Of a stretch of DNA of 64,000 nt, positions 1-8,885 are shown one piece after another. A program made the position numbers and the translations under genes. Positions within the stretch are counted from its first letter, which is position 1. Each line of letters starts with the position of its first letter. Source of the DNA: RUG695 sp050943135 (GTDB lineage: Bacteria; Planctomycetota; Planctomycetia; Pirellulales; Thermoguttaceae); assembly GCA_050943135.1 (NCBI GenBank), contig JBMNOP010000012.1, positions 35,308 to 99,307 of the forward strand, given 5' to 3'. The notes below the pieces were generated by a model, which worked only from the letters and a program-made list of their open reading frames with translations, searched no databases and had not been told where the DNA came from.

Positions 1-1119
1 GAAGATTACGAGTACGATCACGAAAAGAAGACCGTCGAACTGACACGCAAAGGACGGCTCAAGGCCCGACAACTCCCGAAACCGGATGAAATGGCCACGA
101 CGGGCCTTTTCCATGTCTACGAATATGTCCAGCGGGCCATTAAAGTCGATCGCGAGTATAAGCTGGATCAACAGTATGTTGTGCGCGACGGCGAAATTGT
201 CATCGTCGACGAATTTACCGGCCGTCTTGGTGAGGGGCGAAAGTGGCGGGACGGAATTCATCAGGCGGTGGAAGCTAAGGAAGGGGTTGAAATCACCGTT
301 GCCACCGGCCAGGCAGCGCGTATCACCGTACAAGATTTTTTCCTGCGGTTCGAACACCTTGGGGGAATGACCGGTACCGCTTGGGCGTCAAAAACAGAAC
401 TGCGTAAAATTTACCGTTGCCATGTGATTCCGGTTCCGACGAACCGCCCCCCAAGACGAATCAAACTCAATACACTGGTCTATCCTGCCGAAAAGGCAAA
501 ATGGCTTGCGGTCGTCAAAGAAATTCAGGAACTCCACTCGATGGGTCGTGCGGTACTGATCGGAACACGCACTATCGACAAGTCAGAAATTCTTTCGAGC
601 CTCCTTCAAAAGGTTGGGATCGAGCACCAAGTACTCAACGCCAACCACATCGAAGCGGAAGCCGGAATCGTGGCCGACGCCGGCCAGTGGGGCAAGGTAA
701 CCGTCTCGACCAATATGGCAGGGCGCGGAACCGATATTCGCCTTCCGGAAGAAGTTCTCCAAATTGGGGGACTCCACGTGATCTGCACGGAACTGCACGA
801 GTCGGCACGTATCGACCGGCAGCTAATCGGTCGATGCGGTCGTCAGGGAGATCCCGGTTCTTTTCGCCAATACCTATCCCTTGAAGACGAGATCATCGAG
901 AAAGCCTACGGGCCAAAGAAAGCCGATAAATTTGCCGCCCAAGGAGAAGGTGCCGAAGATCGGCTCTTTAACCATAAGATACGGAAATTCTACCGGGCAC
1001 AGAAAAAGGTCGAAAAGAAGAGTTACCGTTCGCGAAAAACAATGCTCTACTACGAGAAGGAGCGTAAAAAGATGCAAAAAGGAATGGGGCAAGACCCTTA
1101 TTTGGATTCAACGAACTGA
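1..1119 (+). CDS. secA: SecA-family preprotein translocase ATPase, C-terminal part (5' truncated by window edge)
   Basis: Motor ATPase that drives unfolded preproteins through the SecYEG channel at the inner membrane. The reading frame is open from base 1, so the gene begins outside the window and about 372 residues are visible. They start in the preprotein-binding region (VELTRKGR) and include the conserved FFLRFEHLGGMTGTA block, then the second helicase domain with VLIGTRTIDKSE, VSTNMAGRGTDIRLP (motif V) and QLIGRCGRQGDPGS (motif VI with arginine finger). After the SLED block the protein ends quickly in a basic helix (KKVEKKSYRSRKTMLYYEKER). The usual long helical wing and the zinc-binding CXCX8CH tail are absent, so this is a short-tailed SecA or SecA2-like form rather than the canonical full-length protein. 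The next gene on the same strand is dnaN, after a 565-base gap, so the two are probably separate transcription units. Confidence 0.85.
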   Translation, partial: EDYEYDHEKKTVELTRKGRLKARQLPKPDEMATTGLFHVYEYVQRAIKVDREYKLDQQYVVRDGEIVIVDEFTGRLGEGRKWRDGIHQAVEAKEGVEITVATGQAARITVQDFFLRFEHLGGMTGTAWASKTELRKIYRCHVIPVPTNRPPRRIKLNTLVYPAEKAKWLAVVKEIQELHSMGRAVLIGTRTIDKSEILSSLLQKVGIEHQVLNANHIEAEAGIVADAGQWGKVTVSTNMAGRGTDIRLPEEVLQIGGLHVICTELHESARIDRQLIGRCGRQGDPGSFRQYLSLEDEIIEKAYGPKKADKFAAQGEGAEDRLFNHKIRKFYRAQKKVEKKSYRSRKTMLYYEKERKKMQKGMGQDPYLDSTN

Positions 1120-1684
1120 TTCTTCACCTCCTTGCCCCCCTCTCGAAACTCTCGAGTAGGAGAGGTAAGGTGGAATACCTGTTAATAACCTGTCCGTTTC
1201 GGTCGATAACTTTTCCCTTTCGGAGCAAAAATCCGTTTTCTTTCCGGAGCCAACATTCCTTGAACCGTCTCTCATCAGGATTCTTTCAATAGGTCAACAG
1301 TTTTTCCACAAGTGTTTTATTTCGTTTCACGCTTTATATCAAATGCAAAAACGATTTTTAACCTCTTTATCTGCAAATTCTTCTAACCCTTTATTAGTAC
1401 ATTACTCTTTGAAAATATACCTTATAAGCTGAGATAATAAAAGGATGGTTGGTATTTTGGAATTAAGGTTTCTTATAGTTTGTTTTGGGTTCCGTTTGGT
1501 TTTGAAATGAGATCGGAAAATTTAATGAGAGACGGTTCTGGAATTCCGGATAATTTTTGGTAGAATGTGTGGGAGGAAAGGATTTTCCTTTGATACTGAC
1601 GCCTTTTCCGGCTCTTCGAATCTCATGGAGGAGATTTTTTGCGATTTATTTCGTATACCGATAAACATTTTCTCCGAGGCCACT
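1120..1684. other. Intergenic region upstream of dnaN
   Basis: AT-rich stretch with no convincing gene. A possible sigma70-type element reads TTGAAA (1409) with 18 bases to GATAAT (1433), and a second -10-like TAGAAT lies at 1561. One sequence near 1300 (TTTTTCCACA) is one base from a DnaA box. A single box does not support calling a replication origin, although dnaN is often close to one. An open frame runs upstream of the chosen dnaN start from 1565, but it looks like leader sequence. Confidence 0.4.
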
Positions 1685-2785
1685 ATGAAACTTACCTGCG
1701 ATCGTGAAAAATTTTCTACGTTGTTCTCTTTGGCAGCGGCCGTCGTTTCCCTGAAAGATATCAAAGCCGTTTTGCAGAACGTAAAAATGACCGTCAGCGA
1801 CGGTAATACCATTCTCAGTGCCACGGACATGGATACCTCGATTCGTTTGATTGTCGATCACGCCGACATTGCCGAAAGTGGAGAGGCAATCATTCCGACC
1901 CGTATCATGAAATCGATTCTTCAGGAAAGCAGGGCCGACAAACTCGAAATCGAGGCGGTTGGCGATCGCCTAACGATTCGATGCGACAAAGCTTTCTTTC
2001 AATTTCCGACGCAACCGGTGGAAGATTTTCCGGAGATTCCTCCCTTTACCGCCGAGGTGTACCATGAGGTTAGCGGAACCACGCTGCAAGAACATATCCG
2101 TCGAACGACTTTCGCCATTGATACCGAGAATACCAAATACTCGCTGAGCGGAGTTCTTTTCGAACTGACGGAGGGAAGAATCGGTACCATTTCAACCGAC
2201 GGGCGGCGGCTGACAAATCAGGAGGGGGTAGCCACGGCATTCGGAGGCCATTTTTCCGAAGGAACGGCGATCGTTCCGCTCAAAGTCTTGGGGCTTGTCG
2301 AAAAGATGATCTCTCAGACGAAAGAACCGGTGAAGATCCACATCGAAAGCGGAAAGATCGTCTTTGCGACTTCCAACATTGTGATCTCTTCCCGTCTCGT
2401 AGAGGGTCGGTTCCCAAAATGGAAGACTATTATTCCGGAGAAGTCGGATCGGGTAGATGTCGACTTGATGGATTCCGATCTCCTTGAGGGGGTCAGACTG
2501 GCGGATATTATGACGACCGAAAATCAGCCGGGGGTTACCCTGAGCTTTGAGCCCGGGAATCTGAAAATCTCGGCCAGTGGCGCCGGCGGTGGTGACGGAC
2601 ACAACACACTTCCCATTTCCTACGACGCCGAACCGATCGATATGAAACTCGACCCTCGGTTTTTGATAGATTTCCTTCGCGTCCTTCCCGGGGATTTGGT
2701 TCTTACCGTTTATCTGAAAGAACGTCAGTCGATTCTCTTTGAGACGAAAGACGGATATTCTTATATCCTGATGCCTCTTTCCTGA
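1685..2785 (+). CDS. dnaN: DNA polymerase III beta subunit (sliding clamp)
   Basis: Ring-shaped processivity clamp that tethers DNA polymerase III and other repair factors to DNA. The 366-residue product has the normal family length and opens with MKLTCDREKFSTLF, the conserved clamp N-terminus. The LQNVKM, TDMDTSIRL and GRRLTNQEG segments of the three-domain clamp fold can be followed. The end, KDGYSYILMPLS, matches the family's C-terminal peptide-binding edge. The frame stays open for 40 further codons upstream (from 1565), but homology starts at the ATG at 1685, so I chose that start. The gene stands alone on the plus strand and converges on dinG. No dnaA or recF is next to it in this window. 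Confidence 0.93.
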   Translation: MKLTCDREKFSTLFSLAAAVVSLKDIKAVLQNVKMTVSDGNTILSATDMDTSIRLIVDHADIAESGEAIIPTRIMKSILQESRADKLEIEAVGDRLTIRCDKAFFQFPTQPVEDFPEIPPFTAEVYHEVSGTTLQEHIRRTTFAIDTENTKYSLSGVLFELTEGRIGTISTDGRRLTNQEGVATAFGGHFSEGTAIVPLKVLGLVEKMISQTKEPVKIHIESGKIVFATSNIVISSRLVEGRFPKWKTIIPEKSDRVDVDLMDSDLLEGVRLADIMTTENQPGVTLSFEPGNLKISASGAGGGDGHNTLPISYDAEPIDMKLDPRFLIDFLRVLPGDLVLTVYLKERQSILFETKDGYSYILMPLS

Positions 2786-2910
2786 GGAGCGAAGTACCGA
2801 AAGTAAGGATGCCGTATGGTTTGATGGTTCGGAAACCTATGCGGCGTCCTTTTGTCTACACAAAAGTTTTATCTATACCAAAAGGTAATATACACATCTT
2901 TGCGGGTGAT

Positions 2911-4998
2911 TCAGTCTTGCCGGAATCGACAGTCCGGAAGGGCACGAAGGAAAATTTTTCCGTAACTTTTGGTGAGGATGCGCGAGTCCATAATTACCAC
3001 ATTTCCCTTATCATCGGCTGTGCGGATCAGACGGCCAAATCCTTGCTTGAGCTTGATCACAGCTTCGGGGATGGTATATTCGCGAAAACTGTTTCCTCCG
3101 GCCAGGGTGATGGCCTCGGCCCTGGCCTCGTTGAGCGGATAGGTTGGTACTGCGAAAGGAAGCTGTGTAATAATCACATTCCGAAGCGCGTCGCCCGGAA
3201 CATCAACCCCCTGCCAAAACGAGTCGGTGCCGAAAAGAACACTCTTTCGGTCTTTTCGGAATTTTTCGACCATTTTCGAGCGCGAAATCCCTTCCCCTTG
3301 CATGAAGAAAGGGTACCCGAGCGAGAGGAGTTTCGGCATAAGCGCTTTGGCGGTACGCCTTAACAGCGCGTAACTGGTAAAGAGAACAAACGCCCCCCCT
3401 TCTGTTTCTTTGATGTATTTCAAAAGAGCCTCGTAGAAAGGGGAATCGTTGACGATCCCTGTGTCTCGCGGAATCGTGATATTTTTTGGAATAATAAGCG
3501 TAACATTTTCCCGATAATTGAATGGACTTCCCAGCCGAAGCGTCCGGGCGTTGGTCAATCCGACCCGGGAGCGAAAGTAGTCGAACGGTGCAGGAGACTC
3601 TCCGGAATGGGGCACTGAACTCGGTTCGGTAGCCAGAGTGGCGCTTGTCATGATTACCGTTTTTACCCCCGAAAAGAGCATCTCTTGAAGAAGAAAGCCT
3701 ACATTAATCGGCGCGGAGATCATTTTCACACTTTGGTTTCTGATTCCTTCTGTTTTTTCCAGCCAATAGACCATTTCGGAGTCTTCCTGATTGATCCAAG
3801 CGGTCAGATTTCCTTTGATCGCGAGGACGCGTTGTCTGGCTGCACCGAACTCCACTTTCATTGCGGGATCGGTAAGGGTGTGGATCACGCTGTGAAGGGC
3901 ACCGGCGAGCCGAACGAGGACCTCTTCGAGGTTATGACGGGCGATACCGGGTTCCATGACCCGGCCGTTTGAGCCAGGACGGTTCGCGAGCCACGTTTTT
4001 AACTCTTCGAAGGTTTCTTCGGCGCGGAACATCGACTCTTCGACCAAATCCCGTGCCTCGGCAAAAGCTTCGGTCAGAACACGGGCATCTCCGGGGGGCA
4101 AGTCGGACGTCCGAGCCATTTTCTTGAGTGAAGCGGCAAGGAGCCCTTTTCTGGTGCGCGGATTCCAGAGCCGCGAAAGAAGATAACTGATTTGTCCCTG
4201 AGAAAGGGAGATCCCCAAGTGATCGCCGGCAACCTGTTCCATGGTGTGCGCTTCATCGAAAATAAGGGTGTCATAGTTTGGGATAATACACCCTCCGGAA
4301 GCACGGACTACCAAGTCACTGAAAAGGAGTGCGTGATTGACAATAATGATCGAGGCTCCTTCGACACGCCGGCTTGCCGCCTGATAGAAGCAATTTTTAT
4401 AGTACCTACAGGAACGTCCCACACAATTGCCTTGTTCACAGCAGACCTCATCCCAAATTCCTTGTAATGGCTGAGGATTAAGGTCGGAAAGAGACCCGTC
4501 AGAGGTCTGTTCGCTCCAAACCTGGATTCGTTGCAGGTCTTCGACTTCTGCCTCGGTGGAGAAGAGTGATTGTTCGTGTGCCATCGCGGTATGCAAACGC
4601 CGCAAACAAAGATAGTTCCCCCGCCCTTTCATTAAAACCGACGTAAATTCGAGCGGGAGGATACTGTTAAGAAAAGGAATGTCTTTATGAAAAAGCTGTT
4701 CCTGAAGCGCAATGGTGTGAGTCGAGATGACCACGCGACGCGGTGTGGGAGTCTCGATGCCTAGCGGATAGTTTTCTGGATGATTCTGGTCGTCGACCGC
4801 GTAAAGAATGGACGGAATCAGATAGGCGAAACTCTTTCCGACCCCGGTTCCGGCTTCTGCAACCAAGTGATGTCCTTCCCGAATCGCATCGTCGACCGCT
4901 CCGGCCAAATCCAACTGTTGCCGTCGCGCTTCGTATCGCGGCATCCTCTTCGAAACAAGTCCATTTTCATCCAAGACATCTCGGTAATCGAGACTCAT
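2911..4998 (-). CDS. dinG: DinG-family ATP-dependent helicase
   Basis: Superfamily 2 XPD/DinG-type helicase that unwinds DNA structures during repair and replication. The 695-residue protein carries a Q-motif region (YEARRQQLDLA), Walker A AEAGTGVGKSFAYL (residues about 48-60), a four-cysteine iron-sulfur segment (CCEQGNC, CRYYKNC), the DEAH box LIFDEAHTMEQVAGDHLG and the C-terminal motif VI QGFGRLIRTADDKG. VLFGTDSFWQGVDVPG is motif V. The cysteine spacing indicates a real 4Fe-4S cluster, as in E. coli DinG. The start ATG overlaps the stop of the upstream membrane-protein gene by 4 bases (4995-4998), so it is translationally coupled at the end of the minus-strand cluster headed by pilT. That linkage to pilus-type genes may only reflect local operon packing. 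Confidence 0.92.
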   Translation of the reverse strand: MSLDYRDVLDENGLVSKRMPRYEARRQQLDLAGAVDDAIREGHHLVAEAGTGVGKSFAYLIPSILYAVDDQNHPENYPLGIETPTPRRVVISTHTIALQEQLFHKDIPFLNSILPLEFTSVLMKGRGNYLCLRRLHTAMAHEQSLFSTEAEVEDLQRIQVWSEQTSDGSLSDLNPQPLQGIWDEVCCEQGNCVGRSCRYYKNCFYQAASRRVEGASIIIVNHALLFSDLVVRASGGCIIPNYDTLIFDEAHTMEQVAGDHLGISLSQGQISYLLSRLWNPRTRKGLLAASLKKMARTSDLPPGDARVLTEAFAEARDLVEESMFRAEETFEELKTWLANRPGSNGRVMEPGIARHNLEEVLVRLAGALHSVIHTLTDPAMKVEFGAARQRVLAIKGNLTAWINQEDSEMVYWLEKTEGIRNQSVKMISAPINVGFLLQEMLFSGVKTVIMTSATLATEPSSVPHSGESPAPFDYFRSRVGLTNARTLRLGSPFNYRENVTLIIPKNITIPRDTGIVNDSPFYEALLKYIKETEGGAFVLFTSYALLRRTAKALMPKLLSLGYPFFMQGEGISRSKMVEKFRKDRKSVLFGTDSFWQGVDVPGDALRNVIITQLPFAVPTYPLNEARAEAITLAGGNSFREYTIPEAVIKLKQGFGRLIRTADDKGNVVIMDSRILTKSYGKIFLRALPDCRFRQD

Positions 4999-5777
4999 TC
5001 GCGGTTCCCCTTGAACGAAACCGGAAAGGAGTGATATTTATCACACCGCCAGAAAGCCGTACCGTTTTTTTTGTCACGATATCGCCCACCTTGCATCGGG
5101 AAGAGAAACGTTTTTTTCTTTCCGTGTTCGGAGTACGTTACCGCGTAGAGGCAGCATATTCGATCAACGTCATATTCTGCTTCATAGTCGGTTTTTACCG
5201 TTCGGTCGTAGGTTACCGATGCGTTTTCTCCCAGGTTAAGGAGTGTGACAAAGATTTTGTTTTGTATCAGAGAGACGCCTTCCATGCTTCTCACCGGATC
5301 CGAGAAGAGTGTTTTCCAATAATCGGATTCATTGGTGACCTCTTCGCGGGAAGGTTGGTATTTTTGGAACTGCATCAACGCAAGCGAATCCCCTTTTTGA
5401 GCGGCCTGAATAACAAGGGGGAAAAATTCCCTTGCCTGTCGAATCAGTTCCCGACGATAAATATATCTTTGGATCGGTGCGGCGGTCAATGGAATAAGAA
5501 TTAACACAAGCGCTAAACGTGTTATCGTCATACCGGTCAGTCGGCCTTCGGCGCGGTAAATTTTTCGAAGGGACCAGAGAGTAATCAAAAGGGCGATCAC
5601 GGGAATCGGCCAGAACGACCGATTCACAAGATAAAGAGACGAGAGAACTCCTCCGAGCAATGCAAAAATCGCGGAAAGACTTACGGCGGAAAACTCGTCG
5701 TGCGTATCGTTTTCTTCCGCCCATTTCCCAATCCGAAAACCGTGCCCGCCGTTTTCTGTCGAATCATCGAATAACAT
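4995..5777 (-). CDS. Unknown membrane protein with N-terminal transmembrane helices
   Basis: I do not recognise a family. The 260-residue product has three predicted membrane helices in its first half (around residues 30-50, 55-72 and 85-105) and a soluble C-terminal half of about 150 residues. That half contains an AQKGDSLALMQFQKY helix and a beta-rich end with the aromatic-basic stretch GGRYRDKKNGTAFWRCDKYH. The topology suggests an inner-membrane anchor with an extracytoplasmic or cytoplasmic sensor-like domain, but no catalytic motif can be named. It sits between the CvpA-like gene and dinG on the same strand, and its stop overlaps the dinG start by 4 bases. Co-expression with dinG is therefore likely. 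Open start choice: the ATG at 5777 is the only good candidate. Confidence 0.7.
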   Translation of the reverse strand: MLFDDSTENGGHGFRIGKWAEENDTHDEFSAVSLSAIFALLGGVLSSLYLVNRSFWPIPVIALLITLWSLRKIYRAEGRLTGMTITRLALVLILIPLTAAPIQRYIYRRELIRQAREFFPLVIQAAQKGDSLALMQFQKYQPSREEVTNESDYWKTLFSDPVRSMEGVSLIQNKIFVTLLNLGENASVTYDRTVKTDYEAEYDVDRICCLYAVTYSEHGKKKTFLFPMQGGRYRDKKNGTAFWRCDKYHSFPVSFKGNRE

Positions 5778-5823
5778 CGGATTCTTTCTTTCTTACCCGG
5801 AAAAACAATTTTCCATCTCAAGG

Positions 5824-6504
5824 TTATTTCTTTTCTTTCTTTTCCTCGGCCGTCACATTCGGAGATACCTTTTGGGTGCTCTTCCATTCGTCTCCGCGTG
5901 CTCTTTCATTTCCCGAAACGGCCAAGACCTGAGAGTAAATCTTGGCGTTTTTTCCTACTTCGGCTTTGTAATAATCAGTAAAATCGAAATGGTCTTTACT
6001 TGTGTCACCCCCGATCGTCGAAAGAGACCCACGCGAAAGGTGTTCGTAGATGGAAAACTGAGGCATAGGTTTTATTTGATCCAAGTTGGTTCGCGGCGGG
6101 GCTTCCGGAATCAGGTAAAAGAAGAGGGGAACAACGCAGAAGTAGAAAACCAGAAAAACCATCGAAAGAAGAGAGATGTTTCCGATCAGATTTACCCTGG
6201 CCGGAAAGAAAAGGTTGACCTTAGAGAGAAATTGCGTTACGAATATGTTGATTGCGAAGACAACGGCGTAAATCGCGATAAAGGCGATCAGATCATTATA
6301 AAACGCGTTTTTCGGCATATACCTGTCGAGGAGATTTGCAAGCGGTTCAAAGTAGCCAAGCGCAAAGAATGTGGCGAAAAAGAGACAAAACGGGAGTAGG
6401 AGAATCGACCAAAACGATTCTTTTCTGCAAAAACCCAGAAGACAAAGCAGGACTATCGGGCAGCAGAGCCAGAACATCGGATATTGAGAAAAATCGATCC
6501 ACAT
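5824..6504 (-). CDS. CvpA-like membrane protein
   Basis: A 226-residue protein with four hydrophobic helices in the first 145 residues (starting MWIDFSQYPMFWLCC) and a polar tail of about 80 residues ending in EEKKEKK. The arrangement, with helices grouped at the N-terminus and an F-A-I-N-I-F-V-T segment in the third helix, resembles the CvpA/colicin V production family of small integral membrane proteins seen in many planctomycetes. Their cellular role is poorly defined. Identification rests on topology and a loose match, not on a diagnostic motif, so this is an inference. It lies 56 bases downstream of the GspE-like gene on the same strand and is probably in the same transcript. Confidence 0.5.
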   Translation of the reverse strand: MWIDFSQYPMFWLCCPIVLLCLLGFCRKESFWSILLLPFCLFFATFFALGYFEPLANLLDRYMPKNAFYNDLIAFIAIYAVVFAINIFVTQFLSKVNLFFPARVNLIGNISLLSMVFLVFYFCVVPLFFYLIPEAPPRTNLDQIKPMPQFSIYEHLSRGSLSTIGGDTSKDHFDFTDYYKAEVGKNAKIYSQVLAVSGNERARGDEWKSTQKVSPNVTAEEKKEKK

Positions 6505-6560
6505 ATTATTTCTTTCCTTCGATTTCTTCAGACCGGTTTATGTTACCGTCTTCTTATCGG

Positions 6561-8885
6561 CTACAGTTTCAGTACACGCGCTAGTTCCTCAAACGAGGTG
6601 AGTCCCTCGACAATCATCCGTACACCATCGGCGGTAAATGAACCACCGCCGCTCTTCATCGCGACGTGCCGGATCGCTTCTTCACTCGGTTTGGTCGTCA
6701 TAATCTGACGAATCTGGTCGTTGATCACAATCACGTCATACAGACCGGCACGTCCGAAATACCCGATGTCCATACAATGTCTACAGGGGACATAGAGATC
6801 GCGTTTTCCCGGTTCCGGCGGCATACGGACACGCCGGCGCCAGAACGACTTCACGCGTCCCCTGGGGATTCCGATGCGACGGCACATTTCTTCGGTGGCA
6901 GGGATTTCTTCCTTACATTTCGGGCACAGAAAGCGAATCAGGCGCTGGGTAAAGATCGCCGTCAGCGAGTCGGCCAAAACTTTCGGGTCAATTCCGATTT
7001 GGAGCAGGAGCATTAACGCCTCTGCCGATGTTTTGGCACGCAGGGTGGTTGCAATCATTCGCTCGTTCTGAATTTCGTCGCAACAGAGCTGAAGCGTCTC
7101 TTTGTTGACGATATCCCGAATCAAGAGGAGTTTCGGTTCCTTGAAAAAGACCCCCGGAAGAACAGTAAGAGGAGATTCTCCCTTCGCGGAGTCGTAGGTG
7201 GTTAAATGAAGGTTTTCGATTGGCATGTAGGGGTGGCGAATATCCTCGACCGTTACCACGTCTCGGGTAAAGCGGTCGGTTTCACAGAATGAAACATCGG
7301 TAAATGTCCGTAATCCCTGGCCGGGAGGCGCGGCAAAGACGATAAGCCCCTTCGGCTGGCCCAAGAGCGATTTCATCTGTTCGGCACGCTTGGCGCCGAC
7401 ACGCATTTTTTCGTAGGAACCGAACCGAACTGTCAACCGCTCGAAGCTGATCATCGCGCTTTCGCCGGAACCCTTGGTCTGGACGACGAGTCTGGCACCC
7501 ATCTTTCTCTTTTTTCCCCCGCGCTTGTCATACTCGATGAAGAACTGCCCCATCACCTTCGGAGGGATCTGAATCTTCGGGGTTTTTTCCTGTTTGCTCC
7601 TTCTTTGGATCTCGGCTTCCAACGGAGAATTGTCCCCGAGGATCGCACGCATAGAGGTGCAGAGTTCTCGCGAAGCTTTCGGCGAGAGCGGGCGCCGGAA
7701 AACATCGGTGACCGGGTGCCAGATCCCGTCGATGAAATATTTCAGTACGTTTTGTTCGCTGTTGTAAGTGAACTCAACCATCGTTGCGCGGCGCAACAAG
7801 GCGTTATTCACGATCGTTCCGAACGGCGTGTAGCCGGGAAGGGAACGGGCGGCTTCCGTCCACTGGTTCAGGACATCTTTCGGAAAGGTCTTGCCGTACG
7901 CGGAAAGGTCGATGATCGTCATTGCCACGAACCGCCGCCCACCTTTTTTCTTCTTTCCCGCGAACATTTGCCCGAAGAAGCGACTCAGGTGGTCGGGGGT
8001 GAGAACCTTGCCGGTATCGGGAACATTCTTGTTATGAATTGCAACGTAAATGAGGGTCGGAACTAGGAAAAGGGTGATCAGGATCAACGCATCGACGAAG
8101 GGAATCGGTAACAGAATTCCGATGGTCATACCGATCGGATAGACAAGCGCGAAAATTAGCTTCCACGCCGTCGGCTGTGAAATCATCTTGATTTTCGAAA
8201 CATCTTCGGCGACCCACGCCCCAGTTGTTACCCAGAGGCAGAAAACCAGGACCAGGGCAATCTGCAACGCCGGAGAAAAGAACGGTTTAATATCAACACA
8301 CAGACCGATAACCTCTATCCCGTCGAAATGGCCGAGTTTATTGTTGATTTCGCCGATTTGACTACGGAGCGAGACCGATTCCCCGCTTTGACTTTGAGCC
8401 GGTGTCTTCGCAGATTTGGTTTCGGAGGCCCCTTTTGCGTCGTTTTGATTTTCTTGGGAGTCGCTGTCGAGGCGAGTATCGGGTCCGACGACTTTCGGTT
8501 GATCAGGGTGTTTCAGTTCGTATCTCTGTAAGGCGGTAATCAGAGACACACAAACGATTGTCATGACGGCCAACGGCACGATTGCGATGATTTTATCCCA
8601 CTTTTTGGAGAAATAAAATTTTAGCGGTCGAGCTCGGGACGTGATGATCCCGAAAATAATACTTCCGATAAGAAGCAATACGAGCATGGAGGCCAGAGCC
8701 ATATCTTCGAGGGGGATGAGCACCTTTTGTGCCGCCACATCGTAGCGCAGAGCGAAACAGAGGGCCAGGAAGAAAGCGCATGTTCCGGCCAGACCCGGCC
8801 AGAAGCCTTTCTTCCAAAAGACGATCGCGACCGAGCAAATGAAAACGCCGCAGAGGGCAAACAGAATAAGGGTAAGGGTGTTCAT
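6561..8885 (-). CDS. Membrane-anchored GspE/PilB-like protein with degenerate ATPase motifs (paralog 1)
   Basis: The C-terminal half matches the type II secretion/type IV pilus assembly ATPase family: TVEDIRHP (Asp box), a four-cysteine zinc site (CPKC and CRHC), the AGLYDVI block and a final FEELARVLKL. The nucleotide site is altered. Walker A reads APPGQGLRT, so the lysine of GxxGxGK is leucine. The Walker B segment reads EPKLLLIRD instead of DPDVIMVGEIRD. The His box reads ATTLRAK with arginine replacing histidine. Unlike ordinary GspE, the N-terminal 300 residues contain about six membrane helices plus a linker rich in Gln, Ser and Lys. ATP hydrolysis is therefore doubtful. A scaffold or regulatory partner of the intact PilT two genes upstream is an inference. 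The ATG at 8885 shares one base with the stop of the upstream paralog (TGATG), so the two are translationally coupled. A GTG at 8888 is an alternative start. Confidence 0.8.
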   Translation of the reverse strand: MNTLTLILFALCGVFICSVAIVFWKKGFWPGLAGTCAFFLALCFALRYDVAAQKVLIPLEDMALASMLVLLLIGSIIFGIITSRARPLKFYFSKKWDKIIAIVPLAVMTIVCVSLITALQRYELKHPDQPKVVGPDTRLDSDSQENQNDAKGASETKSAKTPAQSQSGESVSLRSQIGEINNKLGHFDGIEVIGLCVDIKPFFSPALQIALVLVFCLWVTTGAWVAEDVSKIKMISQPTAWKLIFALVYPIGMTIGILLPIPFVDALILITLFLVPTLIYVAIHNKNVPDTGKVLTPDHLSRFFGQMFAGKKKKGGRRFVAMTIIDLSAYGKTFPKDVLNQWTEAARSLPGYTPFGTIVNNALLRRATMVEFTYNSEQNVLKYFIDGIWHPVTDVFRRPLSPKASRELCTSMRAILGDNSPLEAEIQRRSKQEKTPKIQIPPKVMGQFFIEYDKRGGKKRKMGARLVVQTKGSGESAMISFERLTVRFGSYEKMRVGAKRAEQMKSLLGQPKGLIVFAAPPGQGLRTFTDVSFCETDRFTRDVVTVEDIRHPYMPIENLHLTTYDSAKGESPLTVLPGVFFKEPKLLLIRDIVNKETLQLCCDEIQNERMIATTLRAKTSAEALMLLLQIGIDPKVLADSLTAIFTQRLIRFLCPKCKEEIPATEEMCRRIGIPRGRVKSFWRRRVRMPPEPGKRDLYVPCRHCMDIGYFGRAGLYDVIVINDQIRQIMTTKPSEEAIRHVAMKSGGGSFTADGVRMIVEGLTSFEELARVLKL

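Noticed and set aside
1120..1684. Possible replication origin next to dnaN
   Set aside because: Only one near-consensus DnaA box was found, and no dnaA gene or box cluster is present. Proximity to dnaN alone is not enough.
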